Source: Clostridiales bacterium
Lineage (GTDB): Bacteria > Bacillota > Clostridia > Oscillospirales > Oscillospiraceae
Reading direction: 5' to 3'
NCBI GenBank assembly: GCA_019415645.1
Contig: DXYV01000013.1
Coordinates: 1 to 64,000, forward strand
Length of the DNA stretch: 64,000 nt
The position numbers were made by a program, and so were the translations under genes. The notes under the pieces were generated by a model, which was not told where the DNA came from, did not search any database, and saw only the letters and a program-made list of their open reading frames with translations. This document shows positions 1 through 8,630 of the stretch, in pieces. The stretch's first letter is position 1. Every line of letters starts with the position of its first letter.

Positions 1-24
1 GAAGGGAAGAGGTGTTTTTCTGTC

Positions 25-53
25 TTGTATTTTTCGGCCGTCCTTGCTAAAAT
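25..53 (+). promoter_or_regulatory. Sigma-A type promoter for the MBOAT operon
   Basis: TTGTAT (25-30) and TAAAAT (48-53) are separated by 17 bp. The leader that follows carries hairpins at 120-135 and 154-174 (8-bp arms), the second ending just before the ribosome binding site of the first gene. Sequence match only. Confidence 0.5.
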
Positions 54-191
54 GTAAGAATATGTGCGGCAGTGCCGCGGTGCGGGCGCCGGTTATGTCC
101 CGCTCCGCCTGCGGCGCGCGGAACCAGCCGGTTCCGACTTTCAAAACGGTTGCGTCCGCCCGGCGCGGGCGGACCGGATGGGAGAACGTCC

Positions 192-1610
192 ATGCTATTT
201 TCCTCCTCTGTCTTTTTATTTGCCTTTTTGCCCGTGGTGCTGGTGGTCTATTACCTGCTGCTGCGGCGCACCCGAAAGGGACAGAACGCATTCCTGACCG
301 TGGCGTCTCTGTTCTTCTATGCTTGGGGCGAGCCCTGGTTTGTTCTGATGATGATGGGCTCCATTGTGGTCAACTACCTGTTGGGACGGCTGGCGGGGTG
401 GTGCCGCACCCAGGGAAAGCCTCTGCGCATCGCCGTAATTCCGGCGGTTGTGGCTAATCTGTCGGTCCTGTTCGTGTTCAAATATCTGACCTTTACGCTG
501 CGCAATCTGAATTTGCTGGGCTTTGACTTCAATATCCCGGTGATCGAGCTGCCCATCGGAATCTCTTTCTTTACCTTTCAGGCCCTCAGCTATGTGCTCG
601 ACGTGGCCCGGGGTCGGGGAGAGGCTCAGCGCAGCCTGCTCAACGTGGGCCTGTATATCTCCTTTTTCCCGCAGCTGATCGCCGGCCCCATTGTCAAGTA
701 TGAGACCGTAGCTTGGGAGATCAATCACCGCAGAGAGAACTGGGACGATTTTTCCTCCGGGATCTGCCGATTTCTGCTGGGCCTGGCCAAAAAGGTCATC
801 CTCTCCAATCAACTGGCGGTGGTGGCCGATGCGGCCTTCGACCAGTCCGGCGCGCTGTCGGTCTCTATGGCCTGGCTGGGCGGGCTGTGCTATATTCTGC
901 AGCTCTATTTCGACTTCGGCGGCTACTCCGATATGGCCATCGGTCTGGGAAAAATGTTCGGGTTTCATTTTCTGGAGAATTTCAACTATCCCTACACCGC
1001 CACATCCATCAGCGATTTCTGGCGGCGGTGGCATATCTCCATGACGGCTTGGTTCCGGGATTATGTGTACTATCCCCTGGGTGGGAACCGGGTAGACCGC
1101 TCCTGGAAGGTGCTGCGCAATCTCTTTGTGGTCTGGTTCCTCACGGGCCTGTGGCACGGAGCCAACTGGACCTTCATCGTGTGGGGATTGCTTAACTTCG
1201 GCCTGCTGATGTGGGAGAAATACGGCCATCTGGGCCGGGGTGCCCCCAAGGCGGTAGGGTGGTTTTACACCTTTGTGGCCTTTATCCTCACCTGTGTGGT
1301 GTTCCGTTCGGATTCCATGGGGGACGCGGTGCACTACCTGATGGATATGTTCCATCTGGGGGCGGGGGCCTCCCTCTGGTCGGCGGAGACCGGTCTGTAT
1401 TTCCGGGAAAACTGGATCATCCTGTTGGGCGCGGCTCTGGCCTCGGCGCCCACTGCCACCTGGATTCGGGCGAAACTGGAGAAGCGCGGCGGTACGGTCA
1501 CAGCCGTGTGGGACGGTCTGTGCGGTGCGGCGACGCTGGTCCTGTTCGCCGTGTCGGTCTGCCTGATCGTCAAGGGGACCTACAATCCTTTCATCTACTT
1601 TAATTTCTAA
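192..1610 (+). CDS. MBOAT family O-acyltransferase (AlgI/DltB-like)
   Basis: A 472-residue polytopic membrane protein of the MBOAT family. Relatives move acyl groups, usually acetyl, across the membrane for modification of exopolysaccharide (AlgI) or teichoic acid (DltB). The invariant histidine is in LWHGANWTF at about residue 322, after the conserved block with SDFWRRWHISMT. Hydrophobic segments run from the N-terminus (MLFSSSVFLFAF) to the C-terminus. I chose the ATG at 192 because GGAGAA lies just upstream and hydrophobic sequence begins there; longer in-frame versions add an Arg/Pro-rich non-family leader. The next gene, a DHHW protein, starts 12 bp after the stop, the usual AlgI-AlgJ/AlgX pairing. 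The glycan acceptor cannot be told from the sequence. Confidence 0.9.
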   Translation: MLFSSSVFLFAFLPVVLVVYYLLLRRTRKGQNAFLTVASLFFYAWGEPWFVLMMMGSIVVNYLLGRLAGWCRTQGKPLRIAVIPAVVANLSVLFVFKYLTFTLRNLNLLGFDFNIPVIELPIGISFFTFQALSYVLDVARGRGEAQRSLLNVGLYISFFPQLIAGPIVKYETVAWEINHRRENWDDFSSGICRFLLGLAKKVILSNQLAVVADAAFDQSGALSVSMAWLGGLCYILQLYFDFGGYSDMAIGLGKMFGFHFLENFNYPYTATSISDFWRRWHISMTAWFRDYVYYPLGGNRVDRSWKVLRNLFVVWFLTGLWHGANWTFIVWGLLNFGLLMWEKYGHLGRGAPKAVGWFYTFVAFILTCVVFRSDSMGDAVHYLMDMFHLGAGASLWSAETGLYFRENWIILLGAALASAPTATWIRAKLEKRGGTVTAVWDGLCGAATLVLFAVSVCLIVKGTYNPFIYFNF

Positions 1611-1622
1611 GGAGGCGGCGCT

Positions 1623-2837
1623 ATGAAAACCAAACAAACTGTAACCGCCATCCTGTTTCTGCTTCTGCTGGCCGGGGGTGTGGTGCTGCTGCTGACGGGC
1701 TGGAACAGCGGGGGGAACGTTAAGAACCTGCTGAAAAGCGCGCTGGCAGCCGAGGGGGTCTCCACCAAGGTGGAGACCCTCATTGATGGCGCTGAGACCG
1801 CCATCAATGAGGATTTGGACCGGGACCACGCCTTTATCGAGACCTTCGGCGCGATTCAGCTGTGGATGGGCCGGCGGGTAGTCCAGGACGTGGACCCCAG
1901 TTCCACAGTGGTCAAGCTAGGCACCGGCGCCCTGACCTTTGTGGATCTCTCTGCCCGTTATGTGGACACAGCGCCCCACGCCGAGGCCCTGGCGGACTTT
2001 GCCGACCGGCTGGAGACTCACGGAATTCCCTTGCTCTACGTCAACGCTCCCCAGAAGATCCCGCGCAACTCCGATCTGCTGCCCGCCGGCGTGACGGAAT
2101 ATGGCAACGAGGTGGGCGACCGCCTGCTGGAGGTATTGCAGGCACGGGGCGTGTCCACCCTGGATTTGCGGGATGCCTTTGAGGGGGTGAAAGAGAACTA
2201 TGCCGACTGGTTTTTTGTCACGGACCACCACTGGAAGCCTTCGGCCGCTTTCTTCGCCTACCAGACTTTGGCTCCGGTGCTGGAGGCCTATGGAATCCAC
2301 ACGGAGGAGCAGTGGCTGGACCGGAACAGCTATGAAATCACCACCTATGAGGACTGGTTCCTGGGCAGCCAGGGTAAGCGGGTGGGCTCCTTTTACGCGG
2401 GGGTAGACGACATCGAGCTCTGGCAGCCCAAAGAGGAGACCTCGTTCACCTACGACGTGGACGCCTACGGAATCCACCGCAGCGGGTCCTGGACGGAGAG
2501 CCTGCTCTTCCCGGAACGGCTGGAGCCCAAGGACTGGTTCGGCGGCAATCCCTACACCCTCTATTCCGGCGGAGATTACCCCCTGGCGACCATCGTCAAT
2601 CAGAACAACCCGGAGGGAGGCGACCTGGTCCTGATTCGGGACTCCTTCGCCTGTGCCCTGACGCCCTTCCTGGCCCAGTCCTGCCACACCCTGACCACCA
2701 TTGACCTGCGCTATTTTACCGGGGACCTGGAGGCCACCATCGCCGATCTGGACCCCGATCTGGTCATGGTGCTCTACTGCACCAGTACAGCGCGAAATGA
2801 TACTATGTTTGCTTTTTCAGGAGATGACACCCAGTGA
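1623..2837 (+). CDS. DHHW family protein (AlgJ/AlgX/SGNH-like), partner of the MBOAT protein
   Basis: A 404-residue protein with an N-terminal signal anchor (about residues 5-25) and an extracytoplasmic SGNH-like domain. The signature FVTDHHWKPS is near residue 200, and a candidate nucleophile serine lies in LIRDSFACAL near residue 340. DHHW proteins pair with MBOAT proteins and are thought to complete acetyl transfer to a surface polysaccharide outside the membrane. RBS AAGGAGG precedes the ATG. It is translationally coupled to the next gene: its TGA overlaps that gene's GTG start. The partnership with the upstream MBOAT gene is strong from order and spacing; the substrate is unknown. Confidence 0.88.
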   Translation: MKTKQTVTAILFLLLLAGGVVLLLTGWNSGGNVKNLLKSALAAEGVSTKVETLIDGAETAINEDLDRDHAFIETFGAIQLWMGRRVVQDVDPSSTVVKLGTGALTFVDLSARYVDTAPHAEALADFADRLETHGIPLLYVNAPQKIPRNSDLLPAGVTEYGNEVGDRLLEVLQARGVSTLDLRDAFEGVKENYADWFFVTDHHWKPSAAFFAYQTLAPVLEAYGIHTEEQWLDRNSYEITTYEDWFLGSQGKRVGSFYAGVDDIELWQPKEETSFTYDVDAYGIHRSGSWTESLLFPERLEPKDWFGGNPYTLYSGGDYPLATIVNQNNPEGGDLVLIRDSFACALTPFLAQSCHTLTTIDLRYFTGDLEATIADLDPDLVMVLYCTSTARNDTMFAFSGDDTQ

Positions 2838-3649
2838 AAATTATTGACGCCCACCTGCATCTGTTTCCGGAGGACGCCCGCTCCCAGGCCATGGCGCGGG
2901 CCGTAGGACATGAGAATTCGACGGATTATCTGAAGGAATACTACGCCGAGCACGACCTGGTCTGCGGTGTGGTGATGGGGAACGGCGAAATTACCCTGGA
3001 CCGGCACCACTACCCGGCGCCCTTCCGCTACTGCATCGGACTGGACAGCGGCTATCTGGAGACCCATCACAGCCTGGATGAGGCGGCCGAGCTGGTGGAG
3101 GGCCATCTGCGCCGGCCGGAATGTGTGGGAATCAAGCTCTATTCGGGCTATAACCCCACCTGGCTGAATGATACGATGTACCGGCCCTTTTATGAGCTGG
3201 CGCAGAGCTACCAGAAGCCGGTGGCCATTCACATGGGCATGACGGCAACGCCCTGGGCCAGATTGAAGTATGCCCACCCGCTGACGCTGGACGAGGTAGC
3301 CACTCAGTGGCATGACGTGCAGTTCGTCATGTGCCACTTCGGCAATCCCTTCCTGGCGGAGGCCGCGGCGGTGCTGGAGAAAAATCCGAATGTGTGCGCG
3401 GATCTGTCCGGCCTGCTGGAGGGCGTGACCGATCTGGACCGCTACTTCCAAGTGCAGGCGGGCTATGTGGCGCTGCTGCGTACCTGGATGGCCTATGTGG
3501 ACGATTACAGCCGCTTCCTGTTCGGCACCGATTTCCCGGCGGTCAACATCGGAAACTACATCGACTTTGTCCGGCGGCTGGTGCCCGAGGAGCACCATGC
3601 GGCTATCTTCTTCGACAACGCCAACCGGGTGTACCAGCTGGGGCTGTGA
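2834..3649 (+). CDS. Amidohydrolase family protein (amidohydrolase_2-like TIM barrel)
   Basis: A 271-residue metal-dependent hydrolase. The N-terminal DAHLHLF gives the HxH metal ligands of strand 1; AIHMGMT and MCHFGNP near residues 135-175 supply later histidines; LFGTDFP near residue 235 gives the conserved aspartate. These match the amidohydrolase_2/TatD-like fold. Start is GTG at 2834, overlapping the TGA of the DHHW gene as GTGA, so it is probably translationally coupled. An amidohydrolase is an unusual third member beside an MBOAT/DHHW pair, and no substrate can be assigned. Confidence 0.82.
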   Translation: MKIIDAHLHLFPEDARSQAMARAVGHENSTDYLKEYYAEHDLVCGVVMGNGEITLDRHHYPAPFRYCIGLDSGYLETHHSLDEAAELVEGHLRRPECVGIKLYSGYNPTWLNDTMYRPFYELAQSYQKPVAIHMGMTATPWARLKYAHPLTLDEVATQWHDVQFVMCHFGNPFLAEAAAVLEKNPNVCADLSGLLEGVTDLDRYFQVQAGYVALLRTWMAYVDDYSRFLFGTDFPAVNIGNYIDFVRRLVPEEHHAAIFFDNANRVYQLGL

Positions 3650-3701
3650 CCGGAACCTCCGGTCTTCCCTCCTCATAGGATGGAGGGAAGGAGGAATCGC
3701 G

Positions 3702-4265
3702 ATGGAATGTGATCGCTGGCCGGAGCGGTGGGAGTGCCCCTGCTGCTGTCCCGGCCCCCCTGGTCCCCCCGGACGTCCGGGCCCGGCCGGTCCTCAGGGG
3801 GAGCAGGGCCCGCCCGGAACGCTGGATTCGGCGTGGTTTTATGCCTGGCAGACCGGCTCCCTGGCCAACCGCGCCCTGTTTGGCGGCGTGGACCTGGAAC
3901 AGAGGGACTATACGCCGGGCGATTTTTACAGCGACAACACGGTGGTCACCGTTATTCGGCCCGGCGTCTATGATGTGCGCTATGTGATTTTTGTGCCGTC
4001 CGCGGTGGCACTGAATACGGTGTTTGCCTTACAGCAGAACAATACGAATCTGCCGGGCATGGTGGTCCGCGTCACCCATGCGGCGGGCACGGACAGCGCC
4101 ACTTATACCGCCCAGGGCATCGTCCGGGTCACGGACCCGGCGGCGTTTCGCCTGTCCTCCAGTGCGATCATCGGCTACGAGGGGACGGGAACGCCCGCGC
4201 CGACCCTTGCCAGCCTGGTGTTCCACCAGATCGGCGAGAGCGCGGAAACGCAGACCGGCGCATAA
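3702..4265 (+). CDS. Collagen-like protein with BclA-type C-terminal domain
   Basis: A 187-residue protein. Residues about 13-40 contain a Cys-rich stretch (CPCCC) followed by about eight Gly-X-Y triplets (GPPGPPGRPGPAGPQGEQGP). The remaining 140 residues, from DSAWFYAW on, look like the beta-rich trimerising head of BclA-type exosporium proteins (family inference). No signal peptide is visible, as in spore-surface collagen-like proteins loaded from the mother cell. The ATG at 3702 follows GGAAGGAGG by 7 bases. It lies 52 bp after the amidohydrolase and before a strong terminator. A spore-coat role is likely but unproven. Confidence 0.75.
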   Translation: MECDRWPERWECPCCCPGPPGPPGRPGPAGPQGEQGPPGTLDSAWFYAWQTGSLANRALFGGVDLEQRDYTPGDFYSDNTVVTVIRPGVYDVRYVIFVPSAVALNTVFALQQNNTNLPGMVVRVTHAAGTDSATYTAQGIVRVTDPAAFRLSSSAIIGYEGTGTPAPTLASLVFHQIGESAETQTGA

Positions 4266-4269
4266 GAAC

Positions 4270-4310
4270 AAAACCCTGGCTGCATCCGAACAGGATGCAG
4301 CCAGGGTTTT
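4270..4310. terminator. Bidirectional intrinsic terminator
   Basis: An 18-bp perfect stem (arms 4270-4287 and 4293-4310) with a 5-base loop and A/T-rich feet. It separates the rightward collagen-like gene from the leftward flavoenzyme gene. Confidence 0.9.
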
Positions 4311-4335
4311 GTTATAATTTGTTATAAAACAGGGA

Positions 4336-6312
4336 TCACACGATATCCATAGCGGCGCAGAAGCCCTCGTAGGTGGCCTGCTTGACCATGCGGGCCTGCT
4401 TGGCGTCGCCGGTGACCACGAACCAGTCGCAGGCGCCCTTCAGGGACTCCACCACATCGCTGTTGGGACGGTTGCCGCAGGCGTAGAGCACCAGGTCGGC
4501 CTGGGCGAACTGCTCGTTGCCGTCCCGGTCGGTGTACTTCACGCCCTCGGGGGTGATCTCCCGGACGTTGACCGAGCAGTGGTTGACCATGCCGGCCTTG
4601 GCCATGCGGGGGATCAGGGCCATGCGCTGGGACATGTTGGAGTCTTTGCACACGTCGTCCCGCATCTCCAGAATCTCCACCTGCGCGCCGCACTCGCTGG
4701 CGAAGAAGTAGCCGGACTCGCACCCGATGGCGCCGCCGCCGATGATGACCAGCTTCTTGCCCTTGATGGCCTCCAGATCCTCGTAGGCATACAGGGCGTG
4801 CTTGGCGTGCTCGATGCCCTGGATGGGCGGCACGAAGGGGTGAGAGCCCACGGCGCAGATCACCGCGTCGGGCTGCATGGACTGGATGAGTTCCTTGGTG
4901 GCGGTGGTGTTGAGCTCCACATTCACGCCGGCATACTTGCAGCGGGCAATGAGGGAGTCGCGGTAGCGCAGCAGGGACTCCTTATCCGTGTCCACCTCGG
5001 TGAACCACAGCAGGCCGCCCAGCTTGTTCTCCTTCTCCACCAGGGTCACGTCGTGGCCGCGCTCGGCCGCCGTGATGGCCGCGTACATGCCGGACACACC
5101 GCCGCCGATGACCAGCACCTTGCGCTTGCCCTTGGGCTGGGGCGCGTTGCGCCAGCGCAGCTCCCGGCCGGACCAGGGGTTGACCGCGCAGTGCCACAGC
5201 TCGGGGATGGGGCGTGCGTCGGGGTCGGAGGCCAGGGGATTGAAGCAGGAGCAGCGCAGGCAGGGGGCGATGGTGACCTCCCGGCCCTTGAGGGTCTTGT
5301 TGACGAACTCAGGGTCCGCGAACTGCTGCCGGCCCAGGGCTACGAAGTCGCACTTGCCCGAGGCGATGGCCTCCTCGATCTGGTCCGGGCCGTTGAAGCC
5401 GCCCACCGCCACCACCGGGATGCGGACGTGCTTCTTGATGGCCTCCGCCAGGTCCAGGTTGCAGCCGTGCTTGTCGAACATGGAGGAGAACGCCTTGGTG
5501 TTCACATGGTCCTGGTACACGCCGGAGGTGACGTGGAGCAGGTCCACATAGTCCTGGATGATCTCCGCGAACTCGATGCCGTCCTCCAGGGTCATGCCGC
5601 CCTCGATGCGCTCGGAGCCGGAGAGACGGTACTCGATCAAAAAGTCGTCTCCGCAGACCTCTTTGATTTTCTTGCAGACCATAATGGCGAAGCGGGCCCG
5701 GTTGGCCATGGAGCCGCCGAACTCGTCGGTGCGGTGGTTGAAGCGGGGTGAGATGAACTGGTTGAGCAGCCAGCCGTGGCCGCCGTGGAGGTTGACCATG
5801 TTGAAGCCCAGGGCCTTGCAGTTCCAGGCCGCCTCCGCCCACTGAGCGGCGGTCTTCTCCATCATCTCCACCGTCATCTCCTCCACCTGCACGCCGTCCT
5901 CCCGGACGAGGGCGGAGGGGCCGATGGGATTCTTGTGGCCGGGGATGGCGTCGGGGTGGTTCATGGCGCCCACATGGTTGAGCTGGATGGAGGCCACCGC
6001 GCCGTGGGCCTTGATGGCCTCGGTCAGGGTCATGATGGACTCCATGTGGAAGGTGGTCATGGGATTGGACCAGACATCCAGGCCGTGCTCATGCCGCCAG
6101 GCGTACTCGTGGTCGATGAAGGACTCGGTAACCGTGACCTCCGCGAAGCCCCCCCGGGCCTTGGTCTCGTAGGCGTCGATGCCCTCCGGCGTGGGATAGC
6201 CGTGGTCCACGATGCGGTTGGCCGTGATGGGGGAGGCGAACACACGGTTCTTAAACGTCACTCCCTTGATGGTCATGGGCTGGAACATATGCGGGTATTT
6301 ACTGCATGACAT
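4336..6312 (-). CDS. NADH:flavin oxidoreductase of the Old Yellow Enzyme/FadH family (4Fe-4S, FMN, FAD)
   Basis: A 658-residue enzyme built like 2,4-dienoyl-CoA reductase and BaiCD/BaiH. An FMN TIM barrel spans residues 1-340; cysteines for a 4Fe-4S cluster occur in CLRCSC and HCAVNP (about 345-375); an FAD site, VLVIGGGVSGMYAA, is near 400; an NAD(P)H site, VIIGGGAIGCESG, near 520. Such enzymes reduce activated C=C bonds in the cytoplasm. ATG at 6312 has AAGGAAG upstream. It follows the GntP-type permease on the same strand, with a hairpin between, so the pair may import and reduce an unsaturated acid. The substrate cannot be deduced; a bile acid, trimethylamine or enoate substrate are all possible. 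Confidence 0.88.
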   Translation of the reverse strand: MSCSKYPHMFQPMTIKGVTFKNRVFASPITANRIVDHGYPTPEGIDAYETKARGGFAEVTVTESFIDHEYAWRHEHGLDVWSNPMTTFHMESIMTLTEAIKAHGAVASIQLNHVGAMNHPDAIPGHKNPIGPSALVREDGVQVEEMTVEMMEKTAAQWAEAAWNCKALGFNMVNLHGGHGWLLNQFISPRFNHRTDEFGGSMANRARFAIMVCKKIKEVCGDDFLIEYRLSGSERIEGGMTLEDGIEFAEIIQDYVDLLHVTSGVYQDHVNTKAFSSMFDKHGCNLDLAEAIKKHVRIPVVAVGGFNGPDQIEEAIASGKCDFVALGRQQFADPEFVNKTLKGREVTIAPCLRCSCFNPLASDPDARPIPELWHCAVNPWSGRELRWRNAPQPKGKRKVLVIGGGVSGMYAAITAAERGHDVTLVEKENKLGGLLWFTEVDTDKESLLRYRDSLIARCKYAGVNVELNTTATKELIQSMQPDAVICAVGSHPFVPPIQGIEHAKHALYAYEDLEAIKGKKLVIIGGGAIGCESGYFFASECGAQVEILEMRDDVCKDSNMSQRMALIPRMAKAGMVNHCSVNVREITPEGVKYTDRDGNEQFAQADLVLYACGNRPNSDVVESLKGACDWFVVTGDAKQARMVKQATYEGFCAAMDIV

Positions 6313-6363
6313 GGCGTTCTTCCTTTCTTTGTTCTGAGAAAATATTGCATTGGGATGCCGTAA

Positions 6364-6395
6364 GCCCGGCGAGAGGCGCAAGCCTCTCACCGGGC
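6364..6395 (-). other. Intercistronic hairpin between permease and flavoenzyme genes
   Basis: A 14-bp stem with one G-T wobble and loop gcaa. On the minus strand it lies 11 bases beyond the permease stop and is preceded, not followed, by a T run. It is more likely an mRNA-stabilising or partial attenuation hairpin than a full terminator. Confidence 0.55.
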
Positions 6396-6405
6396 GAAAA
6401 AACAA

Positions 6406-7764
6406 TCAAGCAAGGCCGGGGAACAGAGTGAAGAGGAGGGCGGCCACCAGGGAAGCCACCATAGTCCAAACGACCGTGCACATCATAACCGGGGGATAGC
6501 CGTCTTTGTGCTTCAGACCGGCCATGTTCAGCATGATGATGACCGCGCCCTGGAAGGGGAGGGTATCGAAGGTGGTAGCAGCGGTGGTAGCGATTCGATG
6601 GATGACCTCGGGGGCCAAGTCCAGATTGGCTGCCAGTACAGGCACCACGATGGCCAGACCGGCCGGGGGCGAACCAGTGAGGCCCACCAGTATAGCCGTG
6701 GCGATGACCACCAGCAGAGGAGCCGGAATGGGCAGAGAGAGCAGTCCGTCCACCATTACCTCGTAAGCGGGCGTGGCCTGCACGACAGAGGCGAAGCCCA
6801 CCACGATGGCGCCCAGGAACATGGACTCGGCAGTGGAGCGTCCGCCCTCATTCAAAGTGTTGATAAGAACACGGCCCCGGCCGGTCTCGCCGGACTGGAA
6901 ATAGGGGACCAACAGAATAAGGGCCAAAACAAAGCCCAGGCCAAGGGCGAAGATCAGGTTGCCCTGCAGTGCGGCCAGAGGAGGAATGATCCCCACAAAA
7001 TTGAATGCCAGCACCACAAGAACCAGGGGCAGCAGGGAAAACAGGAAGGGGGGGTACTTCCGCCCTTCCACCGGGGGCTCGAAGGCGACAGTCCCATAGT
7101 CAAAAACCTCACCCCGGGCGGTGGAGCGATGAATGGACTTAGACAGATAAATGCCGCCGCCCAGAAGCATAACGGCTACCGCCGCCAGGCCGGGAATCAG
7201 GCCGGCGGCAGAGGAGGTGCCCAGAATGTTCATAGGCGTGTAGTTGGTGACCAGAGGTGCGCCGGGGGTCAGGGCGGCGGTGGAAACGCCGCAGGTGATC
7301 AGACCGATCAGGTACTTGCGGGGAATGTTGGCCTCCGCGCAGATGGTCAGCATGACCGGGAACAGCGTGAACAGGGCGCAGAAGGTATCGATTCCGCCGA
7401 AGCACATGATCCAGCTGACGGCAATGCAGATGTACACGGCGATGGTCTGCTTCCGGGGACCGGAGGCATTTTTCGCCAGAGCATTCATCAAGGTCCGGGC
7501 GATGTTGACCGCTGCGCCCGATTCCACATAGACGCGGCCCATCAGGATGGACAGCAGGAAGATGGGCAGCAGGCCGCTGATAAAGCCGGTGGTGCCGCCC
7601 ATAAAGGGACCGGTGATGGCGTCCAGCAGGGACATGCCGTTGACCAGTGCCACGAACAGTGCGCACAGCGGAGCCACATACATGACCGACATGCCTTTGT
7701 AGGACAGGACAATCAGCAGGGCAAACGCGATGATGATAGATACGATGCCGATGGTAGTTGACAC
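6406..7764 (-). CDS. GntP family permease
   Basis: A 452-residue integral membrane protein with about 12-14 hydrophobic segments, resembling the gluconate/3-hydroxybutyrate (GntP) branch of ion-coupled organic acid transporters. Typical blocks are FISGLLPIFLLSILMGRVY near residue 70 and the glycine-rich LTGSPPAGLAIVVPVLA near residue 370. The start is a GTG at 7764 placed 8 bases after AGGAGG; an upstream extension has no membrane character. It is the first gene of a two-gene unit with the flavin reductase. The transported compound is unknown; the partner enzyme suggests an unsaturated or oxidised organic acid. Confidence 0.82.
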   Translation of the reverse strand: MSTTIGIVSIIIAFALLIVLSYKGMSVMYVAPLCALFVALVNGMSLLDAITGPFMGGTTGFISGLLPIFLLSILMGRVYVESGAAVNIARTLMNALAKNASGPRKQTIAVYICIAVSWIMCFGGIDTFCALFTLFPVMLTICAEANIPRKYLIGLITCGVSTAALTPGAPLVTNYTPMNILGTSSAAGLIPGLAAVAVMLLGGGIYLSKSIHRSTARGEVFDYGTVAFEPPVEGRKYPPFLFSLLPLVLVVLAFNFVGIIPPLAALQGNLIFALGLGFVLALILLVPYFQSGETGRGRVLINTLNEGGRSTAESMFLGAIVVGFASVVQATPAYEVMVDGLLSLPIPAPLLVVIATAILVGLTGSPPAGLAIVVPVLAANLDLAPEVIHRIATTAATTFDTLPFQGAVIIMLNMAGLKHKDGYPPVMMCTVVWTMVASLVAALLFTLFPGLA

Positions 7765-7910
7765 AAAAGATCCTCCTTTGCTTTTTGAACAAGAGCATAT
7801 GTCAGGGCCCTGAACCATTCCGCTCTTTTCGACAAAGGAAGGATATCACAGATCGCCTTTCTTGAGAAGAAGGCACAATAAAGTGCGGCCAAAACTTGAA
7901 AAACACCAGC

Positions 7911-7924
7911 TTACTTTGAAGTAA
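7911..7924. promoter_or_regulatory. 14-bp palindrome, candidate HxlR-family operator
   Basis: TTACTTTGAAGTAA is a perfect palindrome in the 230-bp gap between the HxlR gene and the permease gene it probably controls. TTAC...GTAA symmetry resembles sites bound by some HxlR/DUF24 regulators (YodB, CatR). A second 12-bp palindrome, TCAGGGCCCTGA, is at 7802-7813. I could not fix the permease promoter. Confidence 0.4.
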
Positions 7925-7994
7925 CCCAATGTCGATTGTTGTGAAAATAGCCAAAAAGTGAAGATAGAAACTGAACAAAAGGGAGAAAATAATG

Positions 7995-8432
7995 CTATTT
8001 TTTCTCTTTATAAGGATGCTGCATCAATTCAGGGTCTCGTTCCCGGTAACCGTGCCACATCTCACCCAGGGCGTCGATGGGCAGCCCCTTACGCTTCATG
8101 TCATGCCAGCCCCAGTCGTACACCGCGTTGAGCAGAGGGACCAGAGAGCGCCCGATGTCGGTCAGGCGATACTCGACCCGCGGGGGCGTCTCCGGGACCA
8201 CGGTACGGAAAATCAGCCCGTCCGCCTCCATCTCACGCAGATTCTGGGACAGCACTTTCTGCGAGATGGGAAGCTGCTTGGTGAATTGGGAGAAATGGGT
8301 CAGGTTGTCCACATCGAAGTCCATCGCACGCAGAATAAACGGCTTCCAGCGGCTGAAAATCAGCCGGCTCATGTAGTTGTAGGGGTCTTTGCGGATGTCA
8401 AATTCCAATTCCTGCTTTTCTTCCTGCACCAT
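7995..8432 (-). CDS. HxlR family winged-helix transcriptional regulator
   Basis: A 145-residue regulator. The HxlR/DUF24 core spans about residues 20-125: a conserved start around SRLIFSRWKPFILRA, the recognition helix region ISQKVLSQNLREMEADGLI, and the wing VEYRLTDIGRSLVPLL. The usual N-terminal cysteine of redox-sensing members is not seen, so a ligand other than thiol stress is possible. ATG at 8432 follows GGAG by 8 bases. It sits upstream of, and on the same strand as, the GntP permease/reductase unit and diverges from the cysteine desulfidase gene, so either may be its target. Confidence 0.88.
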   Translation of the reverse strand: MVQEEKQELEFDIRKDPYNYMSRLIFSRWKPFILRAMDFDVDNLTHFSQFTKQLPISQKVLSQNLREMEADGLIFRTVVPETPPRVEYRLTDIGRSLVPLLNAVYDWGWHDMKRKGLPIDALGEMWHGYRERDPELMQHPYKEKK

Positions 8433-8491
8433 ATCCGCTCTCCATTCTCAAGTTCCATCCCGTACCCGGGGAACCTGTTTCATACAGTGCT

Positions 8492-8520
8492 ATTGTAACG
8501 GAAAAGGGCCGGATTGTAAA
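8492..8520 (-). promoter_or_regulatory. Promoter of the HxlR regulator gene
   Basis: On the minus strand TTTACA (8515-8520) and TACAAT (8492-8497) are 17 bp apart, 60 bp upstream of the HxlR start. Confidence 0.6.
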
Positions 8521-8547
8521 GGGCCGGGCGGCGCTCCGGGCGGGGCA

Positions 8548-8576
8548 TTGACAAGGGGCCCACAATCCTCTACTAT
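8548..8576 (+). promoter_or_regulatory. Promoter of the cysteine desulfidase family gene
   Basis: TTGACA (8548-8553), 17-bp spacer, TACTAT (8571-8576); back to back with the HxlR promoter, 28 bp between the -35 boxes. Confidence 0.65.
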
Positions 8577-8630
8577 TAGAGAAAAGAGAACAAAATACCC
8601 ATCGAATGGGGAAAACAGGGGGAGAACAGG

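Noticed and set aside
216..1829. Long open frames antisense to real genes, e.g. here, at 19217-22972, 40779-41768 and 59833-63969
   Set aside because: GC-rich coding DNA keeps the opposite frames open; the translations are low-complexity Gly/Gln/His/Arg-rich, with no family match, and lie opposite strong genes.
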